A stretch of DNA of 64,000 nt, from positions 1 to 64,000 of the forward strand of contig NZ_JAAHIH010000009.1 in assembly GCF_010671925.1 (NCBI RefSeq). The letters run 5' to 3'. Shown piece after piece: positions 26,273 through 34,694 of this stretch; the stretch's first letter is position 1; every line of letters begins with the position of its first letter. A program made the translations under genes and the position numbers. This stretch comes from Moorena sp. SIOASIH (GTDB taxonomy: Bacteria; Cyanobacteriota; Cyanobacteriia; Cyanobacteriales; Coleofasciculaceae). The notes beneath the pieces are model-generated. The model was not told where the DNA came from. It saw nothing but the letters and a program-made list of their open reading frames with translations, and did not search any database.

Positions 26273-26773
26273 TTAGGTACCACGGCTATATCCTCCACGG
26301 TGGAGAAAATCTTCTGGGCGGATATTAGAGACAAATTCCCGAAAAGCTCGACGCTCCTCTTCGTCCTTATCTTGGTCTACAGGTATCGAAGCATCGGCAA
26401 TAACTTCTTCCATCACCCAAATCGGACTGCCAGTACGCAGGGCGATAGAGATGGCATCACTTGGTCGAGCATCAATTTCTTTCTTTGTCTCACCCTGACT
26501 AACACAGAGGCTGGCATAGAACGTGTTATCCTGGAGGGAGTGTATTATAACACGATCCAGTTTTATGTTCCACTCCTCTAGAAAATTGACCATTAGGTCA
26601 TGGGTCAGGGGACGGGGTGGTGTTTGTCTTTCCAAAGCACTGATAATTGCCTTTGCTTGATCTTGCCCAATATAGATTGGCAGAGCACGCCGATCTAAGA
26701 CATCTTTCAGTAACACGATGGGGCTACGTGTTACAGTATCTACTGCAATGCCAGCAACTCTCATTTCAATCAT
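26273..26773 (-). CDS. Bifunctional nuclease (BFN/DUF151) domain protein
   Basis: 166 aa from MIEMRVAGIAVD (26773), the usual cyanobacterial start; the open frame continues 50 codons upstream without family match. The BFN domain (residues about 10-135) includes SPIVLLKDVLDRRALPIYIG and ARPSDAISIALRTGSPIWV. Plant relatives have DNase/RNase activity; the bacterial role is unclear. Divergent from ribE, a pairing I know from other cyanobacteria. Confidence 0.88.
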   Translation of the reverse strand: MIEMRVAGIAVDTVTRSPIVLLKDVLDRRALPIYIGQDQAKAIISALERQTPPRPLTHDLMVNFLEEWNIKLDRVIIHSLQDNTFYASLCVSQGETKKEIDARPSDAISIALRTGSPIWVMEEVIADASIPVDQDKDEEERRAFREFVSNIRPEDFLHRGGYSRGT

Positions 26774-27084
26774 CAGCTTAGCCTCTAGAATACGGTCAGC
26801 ATCAGGGGCATCAAAGCGAAGCGGTAAACTAGTACTGTACAGACGGGCACCGAAACTTGCGCTTGCCAGATCTGTTCTTGTCATGTTACCGGTCAACGGT
26901 AAGATCAGCCCTTGAGAATCCAATTCGGTGAGATCAACAAGATTGTATTCTCCAAGTATGCCTTAGTCTCAGGAAATTTGTTTGGCCACTTCACTAAAAA
27001 AACACAAACCTATGCCAGCTCTTTTCCTACTAACAGTCTAGTTGCACCAGTTCATCCGCTTACAGAAGAACAGTATAAACAACA
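26774..27084. other. Divergent region between the BFN gene and ribE
   Basis: Must hold both promoters. The part 26774-26923 is open on the minus strand as an extension of the BFN frame, so an N-terminally longer protein cannot be excluded. No FMN riboswitch signature seen. Confidence 0.4.
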
Positions 27085-27789
27085 GTGTTTACAGGATTAA
27101 TTCAAGCCCTCGGCACAATTGGACCAATCGGAAGCGATCGCTTTATTGTCTCCGGTACCTCTGATGCTATGGATGTTATCTTACAGGATTTAGAACCTGG
27201 TGATAGTGTAGCAGTGGATGGAATTTGCCTAACGGTAGAGAAAATTTTGCCCACAGGCTTCTCGACCACTGCTTCTGATGAAACTCAGGGGCGCACCACC
27301 CTCGGACAACGGCTACAGACAACCTCCTACGTTAATTTGGAAACGTCTTTGCGTGTGGGTAGCAAGCTAGGGGGTCATTTTGTAACGGGTCACATTGACG
27401 GTATTGGCTGCTTAACGCAATCTTTACAAACACCAAACTCCTGGGAAATGTGCTTTACAGCACCAGCTTCTTTGACGGATGTGTGGCAGCATAAGATAGC
27501 CCGTTATCTTGTTCCTAAGGGTAGCATTGCTGTCAATGGGGTCAGCCTAACGATTGCTGAGTGTGACCCGAACGGCAGTTGGTTCAAAGTAGCGGTGATT
27601 CCCCATAGTTACACCCATACGAATCTTAGCCACTTACGGACTGGCAATTGGGTGAATATCGAAAGTGACATTTTAGGGAAATATGTCGATAAGTTGCTGG
27701 GTAATCGAGTACCAGCTGCTGAAGCGATGGATGAAATGTCCCCGGAATTTCTCCTAGAACATGGGTATTTGACATCCTCCCACGGCTGA
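27085..27789 (+). CDS. ribE: Riboflavin synthase, alpha subunit
   Basis: 234 aa with a GTG start. Dismutates two 6,7-dimethyl-8-ribityllumazines to riboflavin and a pyrimidine. Two lumazine-binding repeats are visible: MFTGLIQ...GDSVAVDGICLTVE and GGHFVTGHIDGIG...KGSIAVNGVSLTIA. The C-terminus runs about 20 residues longer than usual after VDKLLG (NRVPAAEAMDEMSPEFLLEH). Confidence 0.96.
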   Translation: MFTGLIQALGTIGPIGSDRFIVSGTSDAMDVILQDLEPGDSVAVDGICLTVEKILPTGFSTTASDETQGRTTLGQRLQTTSYVNLETSLRVGSKLGGHFVTGHIDGIGCLTQSLQTPNSWEMCFTAPASLTDVWQHKIARYLVPKGSIAVNGVSLTIAECDPNGSWFKVAVIPHSYTHTNLSHLRTGNWVNIESDILGKYVDKLLGNRVPAAEAMDEMSPEFLLEHGYLTSSHG

Positions 27790-27916
27790 AGCCTCTAGGG
27801 CTGTTTCATTCTTGTGAAGGATCAGGGAGGCCAAAAGTTAACAACTAAACAACCCAACCTTCACACTTCACACTTGAGAATTCACATTCCATTGAATTCC
27901 GACCTCTACGGAAAGG

Positions 27917-28030
27917 GAGGCTCAACAAGCACAACAGCCAAGGTTGTTCATAGAGCAAGAACGACAACGGTCACAGTGGCTAGCAGAGCGGTTAAGGGTG
28001 ATGGGCATTGACCCGAAAGTTACCGAGTAA
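27917..28030 (+). pseudogene. C-terminal remnant of a Uma2 family endonuclease
   Basis: The frame EAQQAQQPRLFIEQERQRSQ, WLAERLRVMGIDPKVTE, stop, matches the charged C-terminal tail of Uma2/DUF820 proteins (…AERLRALGIDPD). No N-terminal nuclease part precedes it. A full Uma2 gene exists at 52261. Confidence 0.65.
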
Positions 28031-28048
28031 TCAGGTTGAACAGAAATG

Positions 28049-28080
28049 CGTTCCCGTAGCGTGACCTTTGGTCAATCAGA
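28049..28080. repeat. Dispersed palindromic repeat copy
   Basis: gcgttcccgtagcgtgacct then ttggtcaatcagat: a diverged member in which tggcc is tgacc. Confidence 0.7.
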
Positions 28081-28083
28081 TTC

Positions 28084-28185
28084 TGATTAATGCAGGGTAA
28101 TCCCATTGAATTTGGTATAAATTGTACTTGACAAAAGAAATAAAGAGTATAAGGAAACTTTCCGACAATCGAGGCTGTGTTGACA
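28084..28185 (+). repeat. Dispersed ~100-bp unit shared with 38131-38250
   Basis: From gattaatgcagggtaatccc through ttgtacttgacaaaagaa to ccgacaatcgaggctgtg, this is found almost exactly inverted at 38140-38250, both times leading into an ISAs1 fragment. A short piece (ccaatgggattaccctgctg) recurs inverted at 29566-29585. Confidence 0.75.
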
Positions 28186-28804
28186 CAACTGCTGAAGTTG
28201 CTCAACCTCAAGGGAGCTGTAGTCACCTTGGATGCTATGGGTACTCAAATAGAGATTGTCCAGGAAATCCAGCGGGGAGAAGGGGACTATGTCCTGGCCC
28301 TCAAAGGTAATCAAGGTCAGCTCTGTGAGCAGGTAAAAGCTTGGTTTGACCAAGGTCAAGCTCACCATTGGCAGGGGATTGACTACAGCTATGATCAAAC
28401 TACTGAAAGTGGGCATCATCCCCTGGAAACCCGGGAAGTTTGGGCAGTGCCAGTAACTCAATTACCACCAAAGCATCGCCAAAATCAGTGGTTGGGTTTA
28501 ACCACAGTAGTGATGGTTCGCTCTTACAGACAATTATGGAACAAAACAACCACAGAGGTGAGGTTGTACCTCAGTAGCTTGGAAGCGGATGCCCAGCGGC
28601 ACCATCAAGTGATTCGCTCCCACCTTTTGTATTGAAAATAGCTTACATTGGGTTGTTGATGTCACCTTTGATCAAGATGCCAGTCGAGTACGTCAGGGTC
28701 ATGGTGCAGAAAACCTCGGCTTGTTGCGTCGTTTGAGTGTCAATTTACGTGGATCGTGAACCCTCCAAGCCAAGTTTGAAGATGAAGCGTTACAGGGCGC
28801 TTGA
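28165..28804 (+). pseudogene. ISAs1-family transposase, 3' half, frameshifted
   Basis: The frame begins PTIEAVLTQLLKLLNLKGAV then VTLDAMGTQIEIVQEI, GEGDYVLALKGNQGQL, REVWAVPVTQLP: the DDE-type ISAs1/H-repeat transposase C-terminal half. It stops at 28635 and continues in another frame as HWVVDVTFDQDASRVRQGHG then AENLGLLRRLSVNL to a TGA near 28759, with further debris (TLQAKFEDEALQGA) to 28804. No N-terminal half is attached. Confidence 0.85.
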
Positions 28805-29021
28805 TGGACAATAACTTCCTGAACAAAATCCTGGCTGCTAGGGTGGCTGAGTCATAGGGTAGCTTAGTCCAGTGGCGAAACTAGATCTCGGTTGACCTTG
28901 GAGGTAAAGAATATTCTCCAGTAGCTCACCAATGATCTCCCTGTTGCACTTAGCTCAATTTTATCTGGCTTTGTGCGCTTTATAACTCGCCTTGTGCTGT
29001 CAAGTTTCCGGTTATTTTACA

Positions 29022-29514
29022 TTGACACTCCCCACCCTGGAAGGACGGGGATTCTTGCTTCTACGAGGTGACTTGTTTAACCAGGCCGGAGCCAGAAAAA
29101 ATAGAGGTCTGCTCTCCACAAGCGTACTTGGTCTATGACCTAGGTTTCGGTGTGCCGGAAACGAAACCTTAGAAGAGTGGAGCCTTAGTACAAAACCTTG
29201 TACCCTATTCTGCATAACCCTAAAAATATAAAGGCTCCACTCTTCGTACGGTAACTTCAAACCCCACCGTACCTAATATACTTAACAAGTTAGATAAACT
29301 TTTTCTTGATATTATGTTTTCGTAGATATCCAAATCGTTAGATTTGATTATGCAATAAGCTGATATCTTAGCTTATTTTTTACATCATCTACTTATTTTA
29401 AGCTCTTGTTTATCTAGAGTATTAATTGTTTTTTGTTATGTTTTTATACTAACACGCTTCGTGAAAACTGTCAAGTTTTCACTTAAAAAGAAAGCCGTCC
29501 TATAAGGACGGGGC
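29022..29514 (+). mobile_element. IS605-type relic B, no transposase
   Basis: Left end ttgacactccccaccctgg with hairpin to acggggattctt; right end gaaagccgtcctataagg then acgggg. It contains a strong internal stem: agagtggagcctt (about 29175) pairs with aggctccactct (about 29230), like an element-encoded structured RNA. Internal AT-rich DNA has no transposase. Related to relics A and C. Confidence 0.65.
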
Positions 29515-29517
29515 GCG

Positions 29518-29553
29518 ATTACCAAAAATTTTGGACCCAAAATTTTTGGTAAT
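29518..29553. repeat. 15-bp perfect inverted repeat (attaccaaaaatttt)
   Basis: Arms 29518-29532 and 29539-29553 are exact complements around ggaccc. It directly abuts the right end of relic B, and the same accaaaaattttgg word abuts relic C at 45469-45483. Confidence 0.8.
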
Positions 29554-29788
29554 TTTATCACTCGATTCCAATGGGATTACCCTGCTGTACTCACTGAGAG
29601 GGTTTAAGCTACATAACTTTCCACCGCAGCAGAATAATAACATCTTGATTTCGGTAGATTTTGCAGCCACGTGGCTTGGCATCACCCACAGAAAACCACA
29701 GCAATTGTCAATTCTGATGACTTTATCCAACAGCATGGATTTTTGATATTATAACAAGCATATCGCAGTTTCGCTAGATCTACCCCAA

Positions 29789-29933
29789 CTACTTACTATG
29801 TCTATAATTCCAAGGCTTGACCGCTGCGGGATTCCCCCACACGCCTAACTTATTATCAACAGCAAACTGACTCGCCTGTTCAACCGCATCCCACGATGGA
29901 CAATCACTCTTATATTGAGAAATAGCCCCCCAT
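29789..29933 (-). pseudogene. C-terminal fragment of a staphylococcal-nuclease-like protein
   Basis: A 47-codon frame reads DCPSWDAVEQASQFAVDNKL, GVWGNPAAVKPWNYRHSK, stop. This matches the last helix and tail of thermonuclease (SNase) homologues (…A.Q..LGVW..P...PW.yR). The catalytic barrel is absent upstream, where the sequence is replaced by the structure at 29922-30056. Below usual ORF cut-offs. Confidence 0.6.
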
Positions 29934-30056
29934 GTTCACAATAAAAGGGTCACACGCCGGATTCCTTATCGGGTTAATATCTTGGGGTTTTTCTGGGTAA
30001 GAATCAACTACTAGATAACGTGGCGTGTGGTATAATATTCTCCCAGTGGGGGCTAT
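29922..30056. promoter_or_regulatory. Nested inverted repeats upstream of the sbnA-like gene
   Basis: Outer arms atagccccc (29922-29930) and gggggctat (30048-30056) enclose inner arms cacacgcc (29951-29958) and ggcgtgtg (30022-30029). A TATAAT word (30031-30036) lies between the two right arms and could be the -10 of the cluster promoter. It may be a folded leader or a small palindromic insertion that cut the SNase gene. Confidence 0.5.
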
Positions 30057-30162
30057 GGATGTGTTGTCTTAGCCCCAATTTCCCTGTACACTTCACCAAG
30101 TGAATTCCGATAGCTCAACTATTCGGACATCTCAGTAATGTTTGAAAAAGCATAAAAAAACA

Positions 30163-31185
30163 ATGGTAGGAATTCTAAGTGCAATTGGAAATACGCCTCT
30201 TATTCAACTGTCTAATCTCTTTGATACAACGTCAATAAACTTTTTTGCTAAATTAGAAAGTATTAATCCCGGTGGAAGTATTAAAGACCGAACTGCTATC
30301 AAAATGCTTGAAAATGCTATTAAAAATGGAAATATCAATAAAAATACTACTGTAATTGAATCAACTTCTGGAAATCTTGGTATAGGATTAGCCCAAGCAT
30401 GTGCTTATTACAAATTAAAGTTGATTTGTGTCGTAGATCCGAAGGCTAGCACTCAAAATATCGATATTATCAAAGCCTATGGTGGAGAAATTGACTATGT
30501 ATCAGAACCTGATCCTCAAACTGGTGAATTTCTCCAGGCAAGGCTAAAACGGGTAAAAATGCTATGCCATAAAAATCCAGATTTCTTCTGGATAAATCAG
30601 TATTCCAATATTGATAATCCATTAGCACATTATGAAACGATGCGCGAAATATTAGAACAACTAAACGAGCAAGTTGACTATTTGTTTTGTGCTGTGAGTA
30701 CCTGCGGCACTATCAGGGGATGTGCAGAATACATCCGCAAAAAAAATCTCAATACACAAATTATTGCAGTGGATGTCAAGGGGAGTCAAATTTTTGACAA
30801 TGAGCAAACAATAAGACGATTTCCAGGTATGGGAGCTGGAGTCAGAAGTATACATTGTAACGATGAGCTAATTAACGGTTATATCCTCGTTTCCGATCAA
30901 GATTGTATTCGTTGCTGTCATCAGCTTGTAGCACGGGAAGGAATTTTGGCAGGTGCTTCGTCAGGGGGGGTTGTTGCTGCGGTAGAGGCTATGCAAAACC
31001 AGATGAAAAGTAACAGCACCTGTGTTATGATCCTTCCTGACCGAGGTGACCGCTATTTAAAGACTCTTTATTCAGAAACGTGGATTAAAGAGAACTTTGG
31101 TGAAGAGTATTATAAAAAACTTCTCAGTCAGAATTTTCGTGGTACCCCTGCTCCTAAAATCCAGCTTTTTAGTGTGAAAGGGTAA
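30163..31185 (+). CDS. sbnA: SbnA-like N-(2-amino-2-carboxyethyl)-L-glutamate synthase
   Basis: 340 aa from MVGILSAIGNTPLIQL (ATG 30163); a TTG seven codons upstream is the longest frame. Fold-type II PLP enzyme of the cysteine synthase group: NPGGSIKDR carries the PLP lysine, STSGNLGIGLA binds substrate carboxylate, AGASSGGV binds PLP phosphate. SbnA-type features rather than CysK ones: TCGTIRGCAEYIR, GSQIFD and the DRGDRY motif near the end. SbnA of staphyloferrin B synthesis joins O-phospho-L-serine and L-glutamate. Together with the SbnB-like gene 1 kb downstream, the assignment is strong at family level; the actual nucleophile is unproven. AT-rich codon use; first gene of a four-gene rightward operon. 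Confidence 0.85.
   Translation: MVGILSAIGNTPLIQLSNLFDTTSINFFAKLESINPGGSIKDRTAIKMLENAIKNGNINKNTTVIESTSGNLGIGLAQACAYYKLKLICVVDPKASTQNIDIIKAYGGEIDYVSEPDPQTGEFLQARLKRVKMLCHKNPDFFWINQYSNIDNPLAHYETMREILEQLNEQVDYLFCAVSTCGTIRGCAEYIRKKNLNTQIIAVDVKGSQIFDNEQTIRRFPGMGAGVRSIHCNDELINGYILVSDQDCIRCCHQLVAREGILAGASSGGVVAAVEAMQNQMKSNSTCVMILPDRGDRYLKTLYSETWIKENFGEEYYKKLLSQNFRGTPAPKIQLFSVKG
31159..31185 (+). repeat. sbnA 3' end, original of a diverged duplicate
   Basis: Encodes IQLFSVKG and stop; a second copy encoding IKLFSVKG and stop sits at 32192-32218. 22 of 27 bases match and four of the five differences are at third codon positions. Confidence 0.8.
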
Positions 31186-31306
31186 CTACAGCATTTCTAG
31201 ATGAGTTGTAAACCCAGATTGTCGTTTTTTTATTCAAAAAACTTCTGTATTCTTCCCTTCTGACTCCTGACTCCTTTTTTACACCATTCAATAACGAGGA
31301 TAAACT

Positions 31307-32191
31307 ATGTCAGAATACATTAAAGCTGAGTATGGAGCTTTAGCAAAAAATGAATTAATTCAAAATAATAGGGCAAGCATGTTGGCAAGCGGATATACTG
31401 ACATACAGCTTGATATGTTACCTTCCAAAGCCATTATGGGAATTGCCTGCGGTAATCCTACCTCAGCTTGTGATTTGCAACCTGGAATGAAGCTTCTTGA
31501 TTTAGGATGCGGAGTAGGGACAGATGTTATACTCGGCGGACTGAAAGTGATGCCGGGCGGGCTGTCTATTGGATTAGATTTCTTGCCTGAGATGATTAAA
31601 AGAGCCAAGGAATGTGCAGCAGAATGCACTGCTCTTGATGAGAGTGCGACAGATTTTTATGTTCAAGATATAGGTTTGGTAAAGTATGATTTTGACAATA
31701 ATTTCTTCGATTATGTCATATCGAATTGCTGTATTTGTCTTGTGAATCATAATAAAGTATTTCCTGAAGTTTTTCGAGTGTTAAAGCCGGGAGGGAATTT
31801 TGTGTTTTGTGAAGAGGCTTACAAGGCTGAAGCTTCAATGCCTCCAGAGCTAGATAAGTTAATAAAAGAAGCCATAGATAAAAAAATTACTCCAATCAGC
31901 AATAATTCTGTTGCCAGCAGAATATTCAGGATTTATGTGGCACTTGCCAAAAACAATGCCATTGAAAAAGAGAAGATTCTCGAGCTGCTGAGACAGACTG
32001 GATTTGAAGACCCGCAAGTGCTTCACGAAAGACCTCAATTGCTTTCTATGTCTGAACCACTTGAAATGGAAAGTGACAGATTATCGGACAGCGAATTACA
32101 AGAGTATACAAGATGTTTAGAACAAACGTTAAAAAAAATCGATGTCAATGACTATATGACATTTGTTACGATCAATGCGCAAAAGTCATAA
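31307..32191 (+). CDS. ArsM-like SAM-dependent methyltransferase
   Basis: 294 aa, GAGG 8 bp before the ATG. Class I fold: LLDLGCGVGTD (residues 63-73) binds SAM, and VFPEVFRVLKPGG is the usual post-motif. The surrounding blocks (IACGNPTSACDL, VISNCCICLVNH with C141, C142, C144) follow arsenite methyltransferases, but the C-terminal half is shortened and lacks the later conserved ArsM cysteine as far as I can align. No ars genes are nearby. It lies between sbnA- and sbnB-like genes and in their orientation, so an amino-acid or amine substrate of that pathway is more likely than arsenic; this is inference. Confidence 0.8.
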   Translation: MSEYIKAEYGALAKNELIQNNRASMLASGYTDIQLDMLPSKAIMGIACGNPTSACDLQPGMKLLDLGCGVGTDVILGGLKVMPGGLSIGLDFLPEMIKRAKECAAECTALDESATDFYVQDIGLVKYDFDNNFFDYVISNCCICLVNHNKVFPEVFRVLKPGGNFVFCEEAYKAEASMPPELDKLIKEAIDKKITPISNNSVASRIFRIYVALAKNNAIEKEKILELLRQTGFEDPQVLHERPQLLSMSEPLEMESDRLSDSELQEYTRCLEQTLKKIDVNDYMTFVTINAQKS

Positions 32192-32218
32192 ATTAAGCTT
32201 TTCAGTGTAAAAGGATAA
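32192..32218 (+). pseudogene. Residual sbnA 3' end between the methyltransferase and sbnB
   Basis: Directly after the methyltransferase stop codon the sequence reads ATT AAG CTT TTC AGT GTA, then AAA GGA TAA, i.e. IKLFSVKG stop, the last residues of the sbnA-like protein. It also supplies the AAGGA ribosome-binding site for sbnB. Best explained by the methyltransferase gene having entered an sbnA-sbnB junction. Confidence 0.75.
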
Positions 32219-32223
32219 TTATA

Positions 32224-33237
32224 ATGCCGCAAAAATCAGATATCATAATTTTAAAACAACAAGAAATTGAATCATTGTTAAACAAGCAGGAAAATAAAAT
32301 TATGGATGTGGTGCAACAGGCATATGAGCTACATTCTCAAGGAAAAAGTGTATTGCCACACTCGTCATTTTTAACATTTCCTGATAACCTGAGCAATCGT
32401 ATCATTGCTTTGCCAGCTTACTTGGGAGAACCCTTTAATGTAGCAGGTATCAAATGGATTGCATCTTTTCCAGCTAATATTGAGCGGGATATAGCAAGGG
32501 CTTCTGCAGTGTTAATACTCAATTCCATGGAAACTGGACATCCCCTCAGCATCATGGAAAGTTCAATTATTAGTGCCAAGAGAACCGCTGCTAGTGCAGC
32601 CCTTGCCGCCAAAAACTTGGTCAATGAGGATGTGATTGAAGCCGGGTTTATCGGATGCGGGCTAATCAATCTTGAGATCTTCCGATTTCTTTCCACGATT
32701 TTTCAGAGCTTGAAAACATTGACGATATTTGACAAGCAGCCTGAACGCGCAACAGCTTTTGTCTCAAAAGTTCAAGATATTGCTCCAAGTTGTCATCTGA
32801 AAGTTGCCACATCGGCAGAACAGGTTCTAGAGTCTACTCCTCTCATTTCACTGGCAACAACCGCAGCCACCCCTTATATCTATGAATTACCTACTGTTCA
32901 GTTAGATTCTAGGACTATCTTGCTTATCTCATTACGGGATATATCGCCGCAAATTATTTCAACAAACATTAACATTGTAGATGATCCAGACCATGTTTGC
33001 CGTGCCAATACTTCAATCCACCTGGCCCAACAACAAGAAGGTAATACTGATTTTATCAAAGGAACACTTGTTGATGTGATCCAGAAACGTATCTCTCTCA
33101 GAGAAAAATCTAATGATACTGTCATTTTTAGTCCTTTCGGGCTGGGCGTTCTGGATGTTGCACTGGGCAAATTTATCTATGATTTGGCACTAAATAATAA
33201 TCTGGGAACAAAAATTGAATCGTTTATAAGTGATTAA
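32224..33237 (+). CDS. sbnB: SbnB-like N-(2-amino-2-carboxyethyl)-L-glutamate dehydrogenase
   Basis: 337 aa. Ornithine cyclodeaminase/mu-crystallin fold: GIKWIASFPAN with the substrate Lys, SAKRTAASAALAAK, Rossmann GFIGCGLINLE (residues 141-151), and a late SPFGLGVLDVALG. SbnB oxidises the SbnA product with NAD and releases L-2,3-diaminopropionate and 2-oxoglutarate. The pairing with an SbnA-like gene in one operon separates it from ordinary ornithine cyclodeaminases. AAGGA 7 bp upstream of the ATG. 11 bp separate it from the next gene, so the two are surely cotranscribed. Confidence 0.85.
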   Translation: MPQKSDIIILKQQEIESLLNKQENKIMDVVQQAYELHSQGKSVLPHSSFLTFPDNLSNRIIALPAYLGEPFNVAGIKWIASFPANIERDIARASAVLILNSMETGHPLSIMESSIISAKRTAASAALAAKNLVNEDVIEAGFIGCGLINLEIFRFLSTIFQSLKTLTIFDKQPERATAFVSKVQDIAPSCHLKVATSAEQVLESTPLISLATTAATPYIYELPTVQLDSRTILLISLRDISPQIISTNINIVDDPDHVCRANTSIHLAQQQEGNTDFIKGTLVDVIQKRISLREKSNDTVIFSPFGLGVLDVALGKFIYDLALNNNLGTKIESFISD

Positions 33238-33248
33238 GAAAAGGTTCC

Positions 33249-34481
33249 ATGAATATGTATATTGAAGGAGCAAAATGTATCCGTTGTAATAAAGAATGGC
33301 AAATTTCAGAAATTCGCTATCAATGTCCTACCTGCCAAGGCAATTTAGATATAGCTTATAATTACAAAGCTTTACGTAACAACTACCCCAAAACTAGCTT
33401 CCGTCAAAACAAACTTTACTCCATCTGGCGATATCTGCCTTTTCTACCGCTGAAAAAAATACCAAAACGACCACTACAATTGGGCTGGACACCTCTTTAT
33501 CCAGTCCCCAATCAGTATGGTATCAAGCTTTTTATCAAAGATGAGGGACGAAATCCTAGCGGTTCTCTCAAAGATCGTGCGACAGCCATTGTTTTGGAAG
33601 CCGCACAAGAGGCAGGTATTACCCATCTCACAACTGCCTCTACTGGTAATGCCGGATCATCTTTAGCCTGTTTATCTGCCAGTATGGGAATAGAAACGAC
33701 CGTTTTTGTGCCGGATAAGGCACCGGAAGCTAAGATAGCCCAAATGTGTATTTTTGGGACTCGTGTGTATAGTGTTATTGGTTCTTATGATGATGCTTAT
33801 GACCTGTGCATACGTGCCTCCAATTTATTGGGATGGTATAACCGAAGTACCGGATATAATCCCCTAACACGGGAAGGCAAAAAAACCTGTGCTTATGAAA
33901 TTTGTGAACAGCTAGATTGGCATGTCCCTGACTGGGTAATAGTCTCGGTTGGCGATGGGAATATTTTGAGCGGATTATGGAAGGGATTTAAAGACCTTTA
34001 TGGGATCGGTTATATAGATCGTCTGCCAAAAATGGTAGGAGTTCAATCTTTCGCCAGTAATGCTATTGCTCTTTCAGTGCGGTCTGCTCAAAATAAGGCA
34101 AGCATTGATATAAAATCTGTTCAGGCCTCGACCATTGCCGATAGCATTTCCGTAAATACACCCCGTGATGGGGTATTTGCAGTGAATGCCATTCTGGAAT
34201 CAAGAGGAACGATAGTTGAAGTGACTGATGAAAAAATTTTAATGGCAATCAAGACAGTAGCGCAACGGTGGGGTATTTTTGGAGAGCCAGCGGGTGTAGC
34301 TTGTGTGGCTGGTCTGGAGAAACTTTGGGAAGATGGTACCTTGAAATCGGGTGAAGTGGTAGTCTGTATCATTACCGGAAATGGCTTAAAAGATGTAGGT
34401 TCTGCTTTGAAGGCATCGCTGAATAGGGTCAGGGTAATAGAATCTAAATCAGACTTAACACAAGTTCTCAGAAGAATCTAA
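33249..34481 (+). CDS. Threonine synthase-like PLP enzyme
   Basis: 410 aa. An N-terminal zinc ribbon (C10-x2-C13 ... C26-x2-C29) precedes a fold-type II PLP domain with NPSGSLKDR (PLP Lys at K108), TASTGNAGSSLA, VSVGDGNILSG and a C-terminal EPAGVACVAGLEKL. Threonine synthases convert O-phosphohomoserine to threonine, but this class also includes diaminopropionate-, cysteate- and other beta/gamma-replacement enzymes. A housekeeping role is unlikely inside this imported operon; it may supply or modify an amino acid that joins the diaminopropionate unit. Downstream DNA to 34694 holds no clear gene or terminator. Confidence 0.8.
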   Translation: MNMYIEGAKCIRCNKEWQISEIRYQCPTCQGNLDIAYNYKALRNNYPKTSFRQNKLYSIWRYLPFLPLKKIPKRPLQLGWTPLYPVPNQYGIKLFIKDEGRNPSGSLKDRATAIVLEAAQEAGITHLTTASTGNAGSSLACLSASMGIETTVFVPDKAPEAKIAQMCIFGTRVYSVIGSYDDAYDLCIRASNLLGWYNRSTGYNPLTREGKKTCAYEICEQLDWHVPDWVIVSVGDGNILSGLWKGFKDLYGIGYIDRLPKMVGVQSFASNAIALSVRSAQNKASIDIKSVQASTIADSISVNTPRDGVFAVNAILESRGTIVEVTDEKILMAIKTVAQRWGIFGEPAGVACVAGLEKLWEDGTLKSGEVVVCIITGNGLKDVGSALKASLNRVRVIESKSDLTQVLRRI

Positions 34482-34694
34482 GGTAGAGTGGAGAAAACAA
34501 CAATTGAGAACTTGAATCATATCGTTAAAAAGGGCAAAGGAAAGTTTGAAAGTCAAACTAAAACGAAGAAATTGAAAAAACAACCCTAAATTTTATTCAA
34601 ATTTCATGAGATTTCCATTTCAACTTAACCCTTGTATTGACTCATTGTTCAAGCTTTAGTCTAAACTCAATTAGTCAGCCTTATAGCCTGTACA

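Noticed and set aside
31307..32191. Arsenic resistance operon
   Set aside because: The methyltransferase is ArsM-like, but there is no arsR, arsB/acr3, arsC or arsH nearby and its partners are amino-acid enzymes.
34490..34591. Small GTG frame VEKTTIENLNHIVKKGKGKF... after the threonine-synthase-like gene
   Set aside because: 34 codons, very Lys-rich, no recognised family and no ribosome-binding site; AT-rich chance frame is as likely.
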